A stretch of 64,000 nucleotides of DNA from Euphorbia lathyris (lineage: Eukaryota; Streptophyta; Magnoliopsida; Malpighiales; Euphorbiaceae), in NCBI RefSeq assembly GCF_963576675.1, contig NC_088911.1:32410501-32474500 (forward strand). Reading direction: 5' to 3'. Under the pieces are notes generated by a model. The model was not told the origin of the DNA, did no database searches, and saw nothing but the letters and a program-made list of their open reading frames with translations. The translations under genes and the position numbers were made by a program. Below are positions 12,993 to 26,262 of the stretch, piece after piece. Every line of letters begins with the position of its first letter. Position 1 is the first letter of the stretch.

Positions 12993-13394
12993 TTATATAT
13001 ATGTTATCTTTAGAACATGATCTTCGAGAAGTATGAGGCTTTGTTTGTCTCCAACTAATGATCTGTCCTTCGACAACGGGGGAAGCCCCTCCTCGACAAA
13101 AAGGGACGAGACCTGCTCCGTACTAGCTCGTATCTTTATCCTATTTCCCGCCCACGCAATTGGTCTATCGCGATGTAGAGCAACAGATGGAGGAATTTTA
13201 CTACTAACATAATTTTTCATATCTGGTTGGTGTGCAGGCTGCCGTTCCATGATCAGCTTTCGTATCTTGAAATGCCACTTCGTAATATCTGCTTTCCAGG
13301 GCATTCTTTCTTTTGAGCTTAATAGGACTTTGGAATCGAGGTTGCTTCTCTTCCTAATGGGATGAATCATAGCTCTTAAAGACCTGAACCCCAC
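12993..13394 (-). CDS. Unrecognised ORF, 133 codons, weak LINE resemblance at its start
   Basis: The frame is open from ATG, basic, with no membrane segment. Its first residues (MGFRSLRAM, preceded out of frame by a Lys-Gly-Gly) resemble the GLGFRSLxxMN motif found downstream of the reverse transcriptase of plant LINEs. The match does not continue, so the LINE reading is only a hint. Otherwise the protein is unrecognised. Confidence 0.15.
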   Translation of the reverse strand: MGFRSLRAMIHPIRKRSNLDSKVLLSSKERMPWKADITKWHFKIRKLIMERQPAHQPDMKNYVSSKIPPSVALHRDRPIAWAGNRIKIRASTEQVSSLFVEEGLPPLSKDRSLVGDKQSLILLEDHVLKITYI

Positions 13395-13809
13395 CTTTGC
13401 CGACTATTATTGACACATTTTTTCTCGTCACTGCCGACGGCAAGCCCTCAATCTTAATAGTCCTGGATGCAAAAAGCCCGATTCGCAGGTTGAGGCCATG
13501 GCGGGTCCTTCCCCTTAGCCGCCGAGTATGATGATCTTCCGTTTGTTTTTTGGGCGGCCCTCCGCAAAAAAAGTTTTATTTTTATCGTTCATTCGGTCAT
13601 CAAAGACATGCTCTGCAAGCCTGTTTCCCCTGTCAGCATAAAAACCATATAGTATTATCCAATCGGTTTCGGGAGGAATGAAAAAGGAAAACCTTATCCT
13701 GGTAATACAATACGGATGGTGGGAACTAACTACTAACTTTTAGTTCTACTTAGACTTTCCTCATCCATTACTAGGTATGGCTGGAAGAAGGTATCTACAT
13801 TAGATAGGC

Positions 13810-14065
13810 TGGTTATTGGCATCAAGGAATCGGATCTGGGGCCCCTCTCCGTTTACTACTAAAACCGCCTATGAGCTTCTTTTTGAACAATCATGGGAGC
13901 AGCCAAACCTTGTTTGGGATTTAGTCTGGCGGTCCACAAAGGATTCGCATCTTTTATGGCTTGTTGTGAAGAAGAAACTTCTTACTAATATTGTATTGAG
14001 AAAAAAAGAAAACGCGGACACTTAACTGATGATGAGATATGCTCGCAATTTTCTATCATGAGGAG
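13810..14065 (+). mobile_element. LINE (non-LTR retrotransposon) C-terminal zinc-binding fragment
   Basis: The frame from 13816 gives RNRIWGPSPF, FTTKTAYELLFEQ, LVWDLVWRS and LLWLVVKKKLLTNIV. This is the order of conserved blocks of the zf-RVT (reverse-transcriptase zinc-binding) region at the 3' end of plant LINE ORF2: a W-x-P-S-P start, the F-T-TKTAYELL block, then W..lW....HFLWL. The element is broken. After KKLLTNIV the expected continuation (LTDDEICSQ) is found in another frame near 14030. The usual residues between the W-R-S and HFLWL blocks are partly missing. It is nuclear-derived and non-functional. Confidence 0.75.
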
Positions 14066-15993
14066 GATGTTTTGCGGGACTGTGACTTAGCATTCCAAGT
14101 GTGAACTAAGCTGGTCCCAAGAGATCTTTTCTTTTGTCTCATTTCTTTTCTAGTCCAATGTATGATTGGGTACGGTACAACCTAGCAACTACAAGGAAGG
14201 AGGCTTAATACCCTTGGGATCTAGTGTTTGGTCTTGCGGCTTATTTGGAATTGGAGAAAGCAAAGATTATTTGATGAGAACTGGAGAGAGCCCCCGAAGA
14301 AGCAGAAGAAGAAGCAGAATCAAAGGCCTATGGAAAACAAACAGGAGATCTTGCTTCGTAGGCTTCATCGGATGCAGCCGTCCTAGTCCTGGACGATGCC
14401 TGTGAAGGTGCTTCTCCGATCGTTTATGTGTCCTATCCCTTTTCACTTAAATGACTCCTGCAACCGGGAATTTCAAAGAAGTTAGAATAGAGAGAAAGTT
14501 AAGGGGATTGACTCCGCTAACTGAACACGTTATTAAAGATGTAAGTCGAAGTGATTCAGTCCATGTGAGACCTATCTCAAGATAGAGGAGAGAGGTGGGA
14601 AAGCTGGAAGCCTACTGGTGCAGATTCAGTTCCCATTGAATTGACTAGCTTTGCTTCCTATCCTTGCTAGCTCTAGCTTACTCTGAAACTTGTGCTTTGA
14701 TGCTCAAGATATGAATTAGCAACTTCACTCGGAACTCGTTCTTAGCTCACTTACAGAATTCGCCTTCGCTCGAAGAGCAGAGCAAGGGTGGTGTTAAGTC
14801 TTTGGTTTTGTCTCCGAGAATGACAAGAAATCAATGCTGCGAAGTGAGCTTGGTAGTTCCCTACGAGGAAGTACTGCCCAAAAAGGACTACTCTACATCG
14901 GCCGGGATTGGACACTCTTCCTTCAAAGAGAGAGCATTCCTCCAAGAAATGGCACCAACATCGGTCACTGAAGCACCTTTCGTCACTGAAGGAGCTATCT
15001 TCCCCGGCAACAGAGTTGGCTCGATGCCATGAAGCTTCCCCGGTTCCTAGGGAGGGCTTTCCGAGACCAATGCCTATATTCTTACTTCAGTTCTTAGTCT
15101 TACCTCTAAGAAAAAAAATGAAACCACTAATCTTCGTGCTCGCTTACTGCTTACCATGCCTACTATGCTTACTAACCCACTAACCGCTAACTCCAACCAT
15201 GCATACGTAAAGATATTATCTTTCTCACAACATGGGTGAAGGCTTCCTTCCTCTTCAGCTGAGTAGCCTAAAGGATCCCCTTTCCTACCTAATAGTAGTT
15301 GACAAGAGTTTTATTTTGAAAGAGAGGAGCTTTAGCGACGATGATAGCAACTATGATAACGACGCTGACGATAAAGGGAAAGCCCTAGTTGTGAGTTCTT
15401 TCTTTCATTTCATTCAATCATAAAGAGCTCGATCATCAACTAATAGATTCGTTTGTAACAGAATTTATCTTATTCGGGTAAGATTCATTCCTGCTCTTTG
15501 TGGGTAGTCTTCCCAGTTTATCCTCAGTAATGTAATAAGAGGTAAGAGTAGTAGGAGCGATACCGTTGTAGCTAAAGTAGTAAATAAAATTTCTTTTTCG
15601 AGAAAGTGGTAATGAAGGGTCTGTAGTAAGGAAACCCAGTAGTAGCTGTTATTAGTAATACCAGGTTATTGTAATACCTGTCATTCCTCGGATGTATTTG
15701 GTAATTCCTCAAGTAACGATCCACGTAAAGAAGGAACTCTAAGGGGATACGCGATACCAGTAGTCTGTGATAAAGAAAGTCATTCCCTTCTGTTCCTGTT
15801 GCGCTTTCTGGTTGGTTGGCGGGTCAAGGCCTTGTTATTCTTCTTTCGCGCTAGCCCTTGACTTTAGGGGTGGTAGCTAGATGTGATCCATCCGGACTAG
15901 ACTCACTCAGGCATTTACCTAGCTATCTATCTAGAGGGAAGGAATCACTCTACTACTTACCTTACTAAGAGAAGCCCTCTGATCGTGGTGCAG
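14066..15993. other. Spacer without recognisable gene
   Basis: Short frames on both strands (for example 14802-15183 and 15232-15423) carry no recognisable motifs. An AGAAGA-type low-complexity stretch lies near 14,290-14,325. Confidence 0.45.
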
Positions 15994-16010
15994 AAATATC
16001 ATAAGTAAAG
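15994..16010 (+). promoter_or_regulatory. CRTA-type promoter-like motif
   Basis: Reads AAATATCATAAGTAAAG. The first 12 bases equal the upstream half of the atp1 promoter in this window, and the last bases differ (GTAAAG in place of GAGAAG). No gene is recognised downstream. Motif match only. Confidence 0.35.
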
Positions 16011-17328
16011 ATAAAGCAGTCGACTATAGAATATCTTACCTATACTTTCGTGAGAATCTATATTATATAAGAAAGGAAAGGCCGTCTTTCTTTATAGCCT
16101 GGCCTGGTCTTTCTTTTGTATGGAACGTGGGATCTTTCTTTCCTAAATCCATTTACCTTGCTAGCCTAAGGCTTAGAGTTTTCCCTTCTAAGCAAAAAGA
16201 AACCAAGGAAAGCAGTCAAGCCGAAACCGGTGCCATCCTCAAAGAACCCAATGGGCGTACAAATATCTGCTTCGAAAAGACCACGAGAGATGCGAAGAAT
16301 AGCCCTTAGCTTGGTTGCGGGGGAGAAAGACTAAGGATCAGTCTACTGGGACCTAGAGGAGATAGAAGCTGTGGTTAGTGAGTTGCCTGCTTTACTGAAA
16401 GGCTTAACTGCTTACTCTAGAAATTTCTTCTTAAGTTAAGAGTAGCCTTGCAATGCTCAAAGATCCGGGAAGGGTTGCTGTTAGATTCTATACCAACGCA
16501 TTCTCTCCGGAAAGTCGAATCGCAAAGGTACGAAACATAGCTAGTCAAAGCAATCCACTCAAGCCAATATACCTGGCAGGTAGGGAAAAAACTATCAGCT
16601 TCTTCAACTTAAACAGCCCCCTTTTTCCATATCTTTGAACTATTCCAGTAAAATAGCTCCTCTTCTTTTTTTGTTGCTTTTTCTTTTTAAGAGCTAATCC
16701 TTTTTGATTCCCCGGCATCTACTAATTTCTTCTTCTTCAATCAATGCCAATTCGGCTATTTACAGATCATTTTCACTCTGTCCAGTGGCTTAAAGAATGC
16801 CGTAAAGTGATCACAGAAACTTCAAACCACGTGAAAGCGGGCTTAAGGTAAGGCAGGAAAGACTGGCGCCGAAGGATATGTTTTGAAGAAAGAGATCCGC
16901 AGGTTGAAGAATGGACTTGACTGACCGGGGATAGGAGATAGGTCCATATAGTAAGTAGGTCCAAGCATTCCTCTTTGCTTTGGAGCCTAGGTGGACGGGA
17001 AAGCACTCCTCTCAATCCAGCTAGCAATGGATATGGATCTTATGCAAGCTATTTACTTTTCTCTCCGCGCTGTACCATCAGAAAGTAAGAAGATCGTATT
17101 TAAAACAAGTGACTGCCTGAATCCGGATTGCTACTGGTTCGCTGGCAAAGCATTCCCTCTCTCTTCTTTCTTCATGTTCACATCTTTTTGATTCATCTTC
17201 CTCAGTTAACGGATAGACATCCACAATTTCTCCACTACTGTACTCTCTGTTCTATCTTTCTTCAATAGTAAGAAAGGATCTTAGGCAACCGGTGATCGGC
17301 TTCGCGGGACCATTTCGGTCCACACAGG

Positions 17329-17364
17329 AAAGGTAAGATAAGTACCAAAGGTAAGATAAGTACC
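17329..17364 (+). repeat. Tandem duplication, 2 x 18 bp
   Basis: Two perfect adjacent copies of AAAGGTAAGATAAGTACC. Confidence 0.9.
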
Positions 17365-20300
17365 CTACCTCTCTCGGGCTAGGCTCTATTGGGCGGAGGT
17401 TTCTCGATCCACTATCTGACTCTTTTGAAGAAAGACACAACTCCTCTTTATATAAGAAATTTTCAGTCTAGTTCGCCACAAGGGATGAAAGCAATCGAAA
17501 AAGGTAGCAGTCGTTAGGCCGAAAAGCGGAGAAGTAAGTAGGCCAATGCCAATTGAAAGCTAACTAGTTGTCCCTCTTCGATTTCGATGACAGGAAAGAT
17601 CAGATGCACAGAAGGAGCTACACATGAAGAACGGCAAGACATAGAAAGAAGGGGTTCTGCACGAATGCCCTGTTGAGGAAGAGAAGGGTTTTGAGAAGAA
17701 GGCCTTCTCGTCTGCTAGAGGAACTGACATGACATCTAATTCAACTATCTCAGCTTGCTGCATCGAGGAAAGAGGCTAGGCACCGAATTGGATGGGAGGG
17801 AAGGTGTGCAAAGAGGCATACTGGCTGAATAGGAAGCTAACCAAGGTACAGAAAAGACCCAGGCAAGAGGTAGAATGAAGGAGGTTTCTCCGGTAAAGCA
17901 TGATTTTAGGGAAATCCGTTTAATGCTAATAAGTAGCCGGTATTCGCTGCCATCAAGACAGCCTGGTATTCAATCTACCGGCGCAAGAGGGACTTTTTCT
18001 CTAAAGCCTACAAAGCAAAGCAGCAGCGCAGACTAGACTGAGTTCCACTTCCATACTCCAGTTTACAGAGGGCTAATGGCTGGCTTGTTTGTCTAGTCCC
18101 ACCTCTTCACCCTAAGCTCTTAGTTCCATCCATACACAAGCATCCCCTTCTCTCTAACAACAGCAAGTAGTAAACTACCTGTCCTCTACCAAGCAAGTTC
18201 GCACTGAGACTTCGAACACCAACGGAACACTCTCTTACTCCGATCAGAGGCAATCAAATGTGTTATTATCGGGAATCGGCCACTCCAGATCGAAGTACTA
18301 CGACGTCGTCATCACCGTGCTAGCCCGCCTTTGGTCTTTTGGTAGTGCCCAGCTCTACTTAAGGCAACGAAGGAGCTTATTTAAGTATGGCTAATTACCG
18401 TCAGGCCCCCTCTGCCCGAATATGACACCACAGGTGGTAACGGTGGTGCGCGAAACCCCGATCTGTGAACCTACTATGGTTCAACATATGACTGATCTCG
18501 AACCGTCGTGCCATACACCCTCTTCAAGTGACACACATCTTTCAAGATTTTCAGAACTTAGATGTTTCACCTTAGATTCCAGACCTTGCGACGGGTCAAC
18601 GGACAACGAACACTTCTGGGAACATGATTGATGTTAATGGGGTAGTCCATATATATAACTCCTTCATATAACGATGCATCGGGCACTGCAAACGACATAA
18701 CGATCTGGTCTAGCCAGCGTATCGGCTGCAGATTCATCCATCCCGACCGGCTTGTCGGTTAAACTAAATAGTATGCCCGGCGTATTGTCAGACGAAGAGC
18801 TGAAGGAAGGCGGTAATTTCAGTTTTAAATCTTAATGCAGACAAAAAAACATCGTTTTTCATAGCTCGGGACTGATACTGACTTGATGACCGGACTTGAA
18901 GACTAGGACTGGGCTTTATGACTAGAGCCGCATTCAAAATACACCAATTCGCTTGGCCGCCTACCAATGATGCCTTTCACTTTCAGACAGTTCCTCGCGC
19001 ATCAAAAGACTTCTAAAGGGCAGGAGATCCAGGACTGGTTGGACCGTAGACCGAAGACAGAAAGAGGAGATAGATTGAGGACCGGGCAGGAATGATTAGC
19101 TTAAGGACTAATTGAACAGATTCGCTAAACAGAAGAGAGATATCGCGGGCATGTAGCGTTACAGAAGCGATACCTGAAGACCGATGGCAGGGAGATCGAT
19201 AGAGAGATTCGAGATGCGACCGATACCTCTTACGAGAGTTGCGAGAGACCGATTCCTGATTGCGCAGATGCAAGGCCTATATTCGCATTTTCATTGACCT
19301 ATCCTTGCTTGCCTTAACCCGGTTACAGCCTTGACGGAACACTTAAAACTATACTTTCATTCAAATATCGATATTTAACGGAATCGGTATCGAACAAGCT
19401 AGGGATTCACGACTAGACTCAAGGACGGGATGAGAACTATTAATAGATATGGCGCACCGGGAAGTAGCTCTATTTACATAAATTAGATTTTTGGACGGAT
19501 GACCGATTCCAGATGGCAGAGGAGCTAAGAGATGGAGGGAATGGGATATTTACTGATTGGTGGACAGATGACCGGGATAGAGGTTGACTGCCTAGGTTCT
19601 TATGAAAGAGGAGCCTTGGGAGCTCCGAGCCTCGCTGGAGTTGGGCCACTTGGGGTGCATCCGGGTCGGGAGTTTATTTTAAGTTGGAACGGATGGGGGA
19701 CAGAGAAGAGGGAGACGTTGAATGCTCTAGTGCCGCCCGCTTTTTAGCAACCAAACAGATAACAGATGGATATTGCCTTTTCTCGTCATATAGTCTTTAT
19801 TTTATTCTTGACTATGTGGCTGTGTGTCATATGACCCCCCTATATTAATAAGGTTGTTGTTATTTATATTATATATATTAGGGATCCATCCTAATGAGAA
19901 GTATTTTTGCGCATTCTCCAATTCTGGATTTTGTCAGGCTCGTTAAACCTTTACCGAGTTCCACGAGGAAGGTCCGATCTCAGCAAAGAAAGACGAATTG
20001 GATGAAGAGGTCAAATGATGAAGAACTCGGAAATACGCTCGGTATGCAGATCGCACTACTGGCGCGAGGGAAGGTGGGCAACGAAAGAATTAGACCTTAG
20101 ATGGAAATACAGATAGGCACTGTAGATACGATTCTTCTTGCTTGGAATTATTGCCAACTCACGATGAGGTTCCGGGCTTGAGATTCCCTGCGATTCCTTC
20201 GCTTTGGCTTTCAACAGTTCCTTCAAAGGAAAGAAGGAATTAACCGGCACAGGCGCACAGAACAAACAAAGACAATAGGACTGGACCCGTTCAAGCAGAA

Positions 20301-20612
20301 TCGTAGCTTTTTCAGCTTGAGCGCATCTCCTTACTACAACCTTCCTTTTAGACTACTGGTGTGCTACTCGATAGCTTCCGTTTCGACTATTTAATTCTTT
20401 CTAGTTCGAAAAGAAGTTTTGTTACTGGGCTTAGAAGAAAGCTTAGGAAACACATTCAATTGACTGATAATACCCGAATGGAAAGTGATAAAATGAGTTT
20501 ATACGATTAGAAGTTGGCCTTCTAGGATCAATCCTGAACGGCCAAGTCCCCTGCCAACCAAACTACGAATTCTCATTTCTTTGACCGATCCTCTTCTCTT
20601 TATGTGATTCAA

Positions 20613-20646
20613 GAAGTCGATTAGCTTAACTAGACTAATCGACTTC
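20613..20646. repeat. Perfect inverted repeat, 12-bp stem and 10-nt loop
   Basis: GAAGTCGATTAG at 20613-20624 is the exact reverse complement of 20635-20646, with ten bases between. No T-run follows. In plant mitochondria such stem-loops can stabilise RNA 3' ends, but no neighbouring transcript is known here. Confidence 0.75.
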
Positions 20647-21374
20647 AAACCTATCTTGAGAAAGCCAATCCAAGGCTTATAGGAAAGAGTTGAAAATGAC
20701 AAGCAATTACCTCTTTCTTTCCCCACGCCTTCTGCCTCGATTCGGATGATGCATTCCACTTTGTTGACTTTTACTTTTCAATCCCTGACCGTTCACTTGA
20801 ACACGGAAGCTTTCAAGCAGAGACAAAGCAGGCAAGAAGGAATTTACTTGCCGATTGAACAAAATGAATTCTATTGGCATTACTGAAATCGCATATTATT
20901 CGATCTTGAGTACCAGAGTCGTTCTAACTTGATTCGCTCACAACGTGGCCGTAGAATCTATATTTAGTGATAAGGTGAGGACCGTTGCCTGTTGAGGACT
21001 TCCGACTTGGATTACCAGTTTCTCATTCACCTGCGAACAACTAGGGACAGATAGAGGTGGGATACTAGAGAGAGATCGTACTATTCGAAGTTTATCTTTC
21101 AGCTTTCACCACTCGAACACTTCCTTCAGAAAGATTGGGATGAATTCTGATTAGGGAAGCCGGCACGCACTGGGGACAGCTAACAACGTGTAGTGACTGT
21201 ACCACTCTCTTTGACTCACATCGGGCACTCCACCGCCAGATTAAGGAAAGGAGAACTGCTATTGAATCAGCTGCTACTTGTGGTAGTACTTAATTTCCTT
21301 TATCTACAGATTGCTAGTAGTGAGGATAGCCTTTTAGATAGTGTTATATACATTGTATTCTCTAAATCTCCTTC

Positions 21375-21446
21375 TTGCTTAGGAAGATAGGGTTGCTTAG
21401 GAAGATAGGGTTGCTTAGGAAGATAGGGTTGCTTAGGAAGATAGGG
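21375..21446 (+). repeat. Tandem repeat, 4 x 18 bp
   Basis: Four perfect consecutive copies of TTGCTTAGGAAGATAGGG. There are no spacers, so it is not a CRISPR array. The perfect identity suggests recent slippage expansion. Confidence 0.95.
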
Positions 21447-21832
21447 CTGCTGTGTTACGAGGGCCGTCCTCCAGCTCTAGTTCACCTACGGGATAGTATG
21501 TATGGAGCTTTTAATGGAAAGTTGGGGGAAAGCGGAATGAAGTAGCTGGCCTGATAGGGCCTGGAATGAGAGCTGGGTAAGAACCCCGATCCTGCTTTTC
21601 TTCTTTCGGGTTCAAGGGTCGAGAGCGGGTTATGCTAATAGACCTCGTTGAATCAATTTCTGAAAGCTCGCAGCCTTTCCTTTGAGATTGCCAATCAATG
21701 CACTAGAGTAGGATCAGTCTGGTTTACCTTCCAGTCCAAAGGGCAACTGGGACTATCAAGCAACTGTTCGAGGGTCACCTGGCAGTACCACAACAAATAA
21801 GTTAACCCCTGTCTCATCCAGGAGCGGAGAGA

Positions 21833-21866
21833 CTTCCATTCAAATCAGTCTTCCATTCAAATCAGT
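21833..21866 (+). repeat. Tandem duplication, 2 x 17 bp
   Basis: Two perfect adjacent copies of CTTCCATTCAAATCAGT. Confidence 0.9.
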
Positions 21867-24800
21867 CTTCGAAGAACTTCTCAGGAGGTGTCTATTACTT
21901 TAGGCCTTAACTCTTCTACCAAGAGGCTCACCATAAGCCCTTGTAGGTACGGAATAGTGCTTTCCCTCGACCCGTTAAAGAGTAACTTACTCTCTGAAGT
22001 AAGAGATCAACTCAAAGGCAAGCAGGACAGCTAATCGAATCTCTCTTAAAGGGAGTCGAGCGTCTTTCCACCAAAGGCTAAAGTCAAGTAAACTCCACTC
22101 CACCAACTCGTTCCGTAGTAGTCACAGGCATCCTATCCTCTCTTTACCGCTCCGTGGGTTGTTTAGGGCAAGCCAATAGCATTCCCTCTTTTTCTTGTTT
22201 AGGTAAAGGTCGTCCCTAGTCCGTCTATATCTCATTACATGATTAGGAAATCTGGTGTAACAGACTCCACTAACTATAGGCTTATAATCACCACATTCAT
22301 CATCAACGAGAGTGAAAGCGTCTTCATGCTCGGCAGGAGCTACATTGGAACAAAGCAGGGCTGAAAGAAGATAGGCACAGGAAGCTGGGCACACCAGAGG
22401 CTAAGGGCGAGCAAGAGACTAAACAAGAGGGACAGGCACAAATCCCTCTTCTTATACGAGAGGTCCAGCGCGGTGACGAGCTCAAGCGGATACGACCTGC
22501 GTGCCTAGTTGCGTCGAATAGGCCCATCTTTTGATCCCGTGAAAGACATAGCTTAGCCCTAAGATCAGATGGGGCGGGAGATGATAGCTTCGCTGCTGGG
22601 GTCAACATCAGGTCAAGGAAAGAAAGCTTGGCGGCTCCTGACTCATAATAGATCTCACATAATAGAAAGAATAAGGTACGGAAAGACAATAAAAAAGCAA
22701 AGACATCAGGCTCGAAGAGCTGTTATTGCTTTCGTTTTTCTTAAGTAGCATAGGTTATTGCTCTGGTTATGACTAACCTACTATATGGTAACCACCTCTC
22801 TGTAGACGGGGATGGGCACCCCGGAGAGAGGGATTCAAGAGAATCTGAGGCGATCTAATCCCTTTGTGGACGCTACGGGAGAAGGCATAGGCTGGCGTAA
22901 GAGACTAGACTAGAGAAGCTACATAAGTAGTTATGTAGGAAGATTTGAGGCACTTTCAATTCATCTTTCGATTCGGTCAACTGTAACGAGAAGAAAGGAG
23001 TTCTTTTTCAGCCTAAGCTGCTGTGGTTCTTGCTAGCTCTTACACAGGGTCGGCTATACTGCATTTATCCCTAGCGACTGATATCGAGCACAGTAGCAAG
23101 GTCAAAGCTATCCGCTAGTAGTTAAGCAGGATATGAACTCAGTTCAGGAAAAGAGAGAGGGCAGGGGGAGTAAGTGAGGCTATCGTACCAGATGGGCGAT
23201 CATCTTCTTATGAAGTTATGGAGGGGTATCAAGCAGATCTTTATTAAGCAGTGGTTCCAACTCTATGAAATAGATGATCGGAGATAGCTCCGGCAATCGA
23301 AGAGACAAGCAATCATAGCAGGCACGAAGCACCGGGTGGAGAACTTCTTTCGTCGAAAGTGCCAGAGGGGGACCAAGGCCTACCATATGGGAGATCGACC
23401 TGTGAGCCAAAGGTGCGGCAAAAAAAGGTCTGGTACCAGCCAAGGTGGAGAATTCCCCCATTTGCTTGCTTTCTATATTCTAATTATAGCCCGCCACCTC
23501 CCCGGTAGGGCATCGCCTATTTGACTCCTCTGATCCTGTACCTAAGGACTATGCTTTACTTTTCCATTAACTTCCTCATATCACGTCTTACTGATATCTT
23601 ATAGGTAATAGAGTCTCAAAGCAGGGTCCCCCCAATGACATTGTCTACTCACTTTTGGTACTAGTACACCTTTGCGTGGTTTCTGTCTTCACTTTATGGC
23701 AATTCTCTCGATCTCTGATAAGTCAGCTAAAGGAAGCAAACTCTAATATAAGTTAGTAGCTTTCACATCCTTACTCTCTATAGAAAGTAGCTTTCGCATC
23801 CTTTTCTTATCTATGTTCTTACCTCAAGTTTCTTTCCGGTTTCACACTAAAGTTGAGAAAAGGCATAAGTGATAGAAAAGAAGTGAAAAGAAAAAGAAGT
23901 GGCGCTATAGAGTCTGATTCCCTATAATAGAAGTGGAGGGGTTGCTTGCTATTCCCATATCAATCGATGAAAGAGAACTAGGGAGTGGTTAGAAGAAGCT
24001 AGCTTTTAGGTAACCTTTGCTTAGAGGACCGGCTATACTATACTACTAGTGACTTAGATCTTGTGAGAAAGCAGAAAGTCGGGTGCCCGCAGCTACTTTA
24101 AATGTGAAAGGAGTGAAGTTAGCCTATCAGTAAGCACTCCTTCTACTCTTTAGGAAATAGAATGATGAAGTGATGGGTAAGCTCAAGTAATCCCTACCTC
24201 CCCTAGAGAACTGAGAAGAGATAGAAGTCAGATTAGCTCTCAAAATGAGTAGAGAAGAAAGTATAGCTTCCCAGGGAGTAAAGACGGTAAAGCCTTACCT
24301 CTTACGAGATAGAAAGAACCTCAGAGAACGGAAAGAGCCAAGGTCGTAAAGACAAAGGCAGAAAAGCCTAGGTATAGGTAGCGAAAGTCAAGGTACGAGA
24401 CACCAAGGAGTTATAAAATAATAGAACCTGTAACGGAAACAGAGTTTTAGCTGGCTCATTAGAGCAAGTGAAATATGCGTCAAATTGGTTTCTTTATAGG
24501 ATTCTCGTCTGATTGAACAAGAGCGTATGCACCTTACAAAAAAGGGAAGATCGTATGATTGCACTAGATCGTATGCACCTCCTTTTCTCCTTTATTCCGG
24601 GCAATAGATAAGTAAGTGAGTGCCCCGTGTACTTTTCCTATAAATTTTCATGTACTACTTTTTTATTGTATAGAGAAGAAATCTCAGTTCGAAGGTAAGT
24701 AGCTTCCTTTCACAAGCCTGTTTTCACTTCCTTATCCTTATAGAAAGTAGGCTGCTACCGAACTCATTAGCAAGCGAACGGCATCGCCCTATCTCAACCA

Positions 24801-26262
24801 GCTCACTACTCACTAAAGTCTATGTGAGAAACCAAGCTATTTCACTCCTGTGGGATTAAAACCCACCGCATAGGCAGCTTTCGAATAGGCCTTTATTACA
24901 CCGAGTAAGGATGCGAAAGAAACTTACTATATATAGTAAGTTTCTGGACAATAGTCTGGAGCTGGACACCATCTTAAGTAATAGAACTCCCAGTTCTGTT
25001 ACACGAACCTTTCTTTCTCTTATGAGAGTTCTCTTAGATGGGAAATGAAAACGATTAGCCCCACACTAGGTTTGTGAATTAGTGTACGTAGTGCAATCAA
25101 TGCTCTGGTTCCTAGGGCTGCACCTAGGTAAAGGGAAAGAAAGTAGAGTATGCTTTTCTTCCGCCTCTAGCTCTAGGTTTACTTCGATCACATCATCCTG
25201 AACTTTTTCTCGTATGTCGTAGAGTAGAGCTTTGCCGGTGGGTCTAAGTCCCCAGCTGAGGGTCGGCGAGAAACCTTTAGATTCAATATCTCTAGAATCC
25301 AGGCTTGCCCACAGGTTTGTTCACACCCTAATATGATCTTTCCTTGCCAGTGCAATGATAGGTCCAGCTTCCGTGGCTAGCACCAGTACTTTACCTAAAG
25401 GCCCTAGTATGAAGCTCTAAGGAGGAAGACTTTATATAGAATATGCTTTCGTCCGGGGAACAGACAAGTGAGCGGAAGTGAGTTTGAAAGCTTTAACTTT
25501 AGAGCAGTACTAAGCTAAACAGCGCATTCTGTTCCAGTTGCAGGCCATTGGCCAGTTGTAGTTCTATATCCGAATTCCTTCCATGCGTCCTGCCATTCCT
25601 TCTTCTTGCGATCCTGTTCCAGCAGAAGATGTTTATCTTGAAGAAAGCTCAAGGCGATGACTATAAGTTCTTACTTTTTTCCCAGTTCTCAAGGAAGCGA
25701 AGGAACTCCGGATTCAATTCTTTAAGAGGTCATGCCCGGCTCAAAGCGTAAAGGCTTTTCCTAATTAAGGAAGAAGGCAGAACTTTGAACTAAGCCCAAA
25801 GGCTAGATCCCATCCTTCATGTTTTAAGCACGTTGGCATTTTCTTTTAACCAGAAAGAGGGAACCCCGGTAAAAGGGCAAGGGAGAAGGAGAATTGGCTT
25901 TCGACTAATTTTCTTGGTTTCGTTGACCTCGAACTAGTGGATGTATCAATTGACTTGATCTGCGAGCACTAACTCGACTTCCAAGAACTATACCGCCCTG
26001 AGAACTCAAAGGTGTACCCACAGGCTAAGGGCGACTTGGAGGGTGACTCGGCCCTAAGAAATAAGCGGGGAAGAGTAGTCTCGCCCTAAGCGGGATGTGA
26101 ACGAAAAGATGTCAACCCTTGTTCTAGTGCTCTCTCTACTCTAGCGAACTAGAGCATTCAACATCACCTGCTAAATAAGGGGATAGGAATAATTCTATTC
26201 AACTGCTGTGCTGCTCAATTACATCGACCCTTTCCTTGCCTATAAGTCTTAGGCAGGCTTTC
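21867..26262. other. Spacer without recognisable gene
   Basis: Frames at 22122-22689 (minus) and 23216-23524 (both strands) show no known motif. The stretch holds the palindrome at 24919-24944. No RNA gene was found. Confidence 0.4.
24919..24944. repeat. Perfect 26-bp palindrome
   Basis: GAAACTTACTATA is followed directly by its reverse complement with no loop base. It could form a cruciform or be a relic of an inverted duplication. Confidence 0.9.

Larger units (their letters stand above)
16011..21374. other. Long spacer, including a GACCG-rich stretch
   Basis: No gene was recognised. From about 18,840 to 19,580 the DNA is enriched in GACCG, GACT and GATGACCG words (for example 18,884, 19,174, 19,217, 19,246, 19,498 and 19,566), as if built from degenerate short repeats. 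Reading frames at 16453-16638, 18422-18631, 19013-19273 and 19532-19747 have no family signature. Confidence 0.4.

Noticed and set aside
12993..13120. LINE assignment for the 133-codon minus-strand ORF
   Set aside because: Only about nine residues (GFRSLRAM) resemble the LINE motif and the rest does not follow, so it is left unassigned.
21375..21446. Possible CRISPR-like array
   Set aside because: Units are contiguous without spacers, and the context is organellar; it is a simple tandem repeat.
22122..22689. Two overlapping minus-strand frames of 90 and 121 codons
   Set aside because: No motif, mutually overlapping in different phases, and no supporting context.
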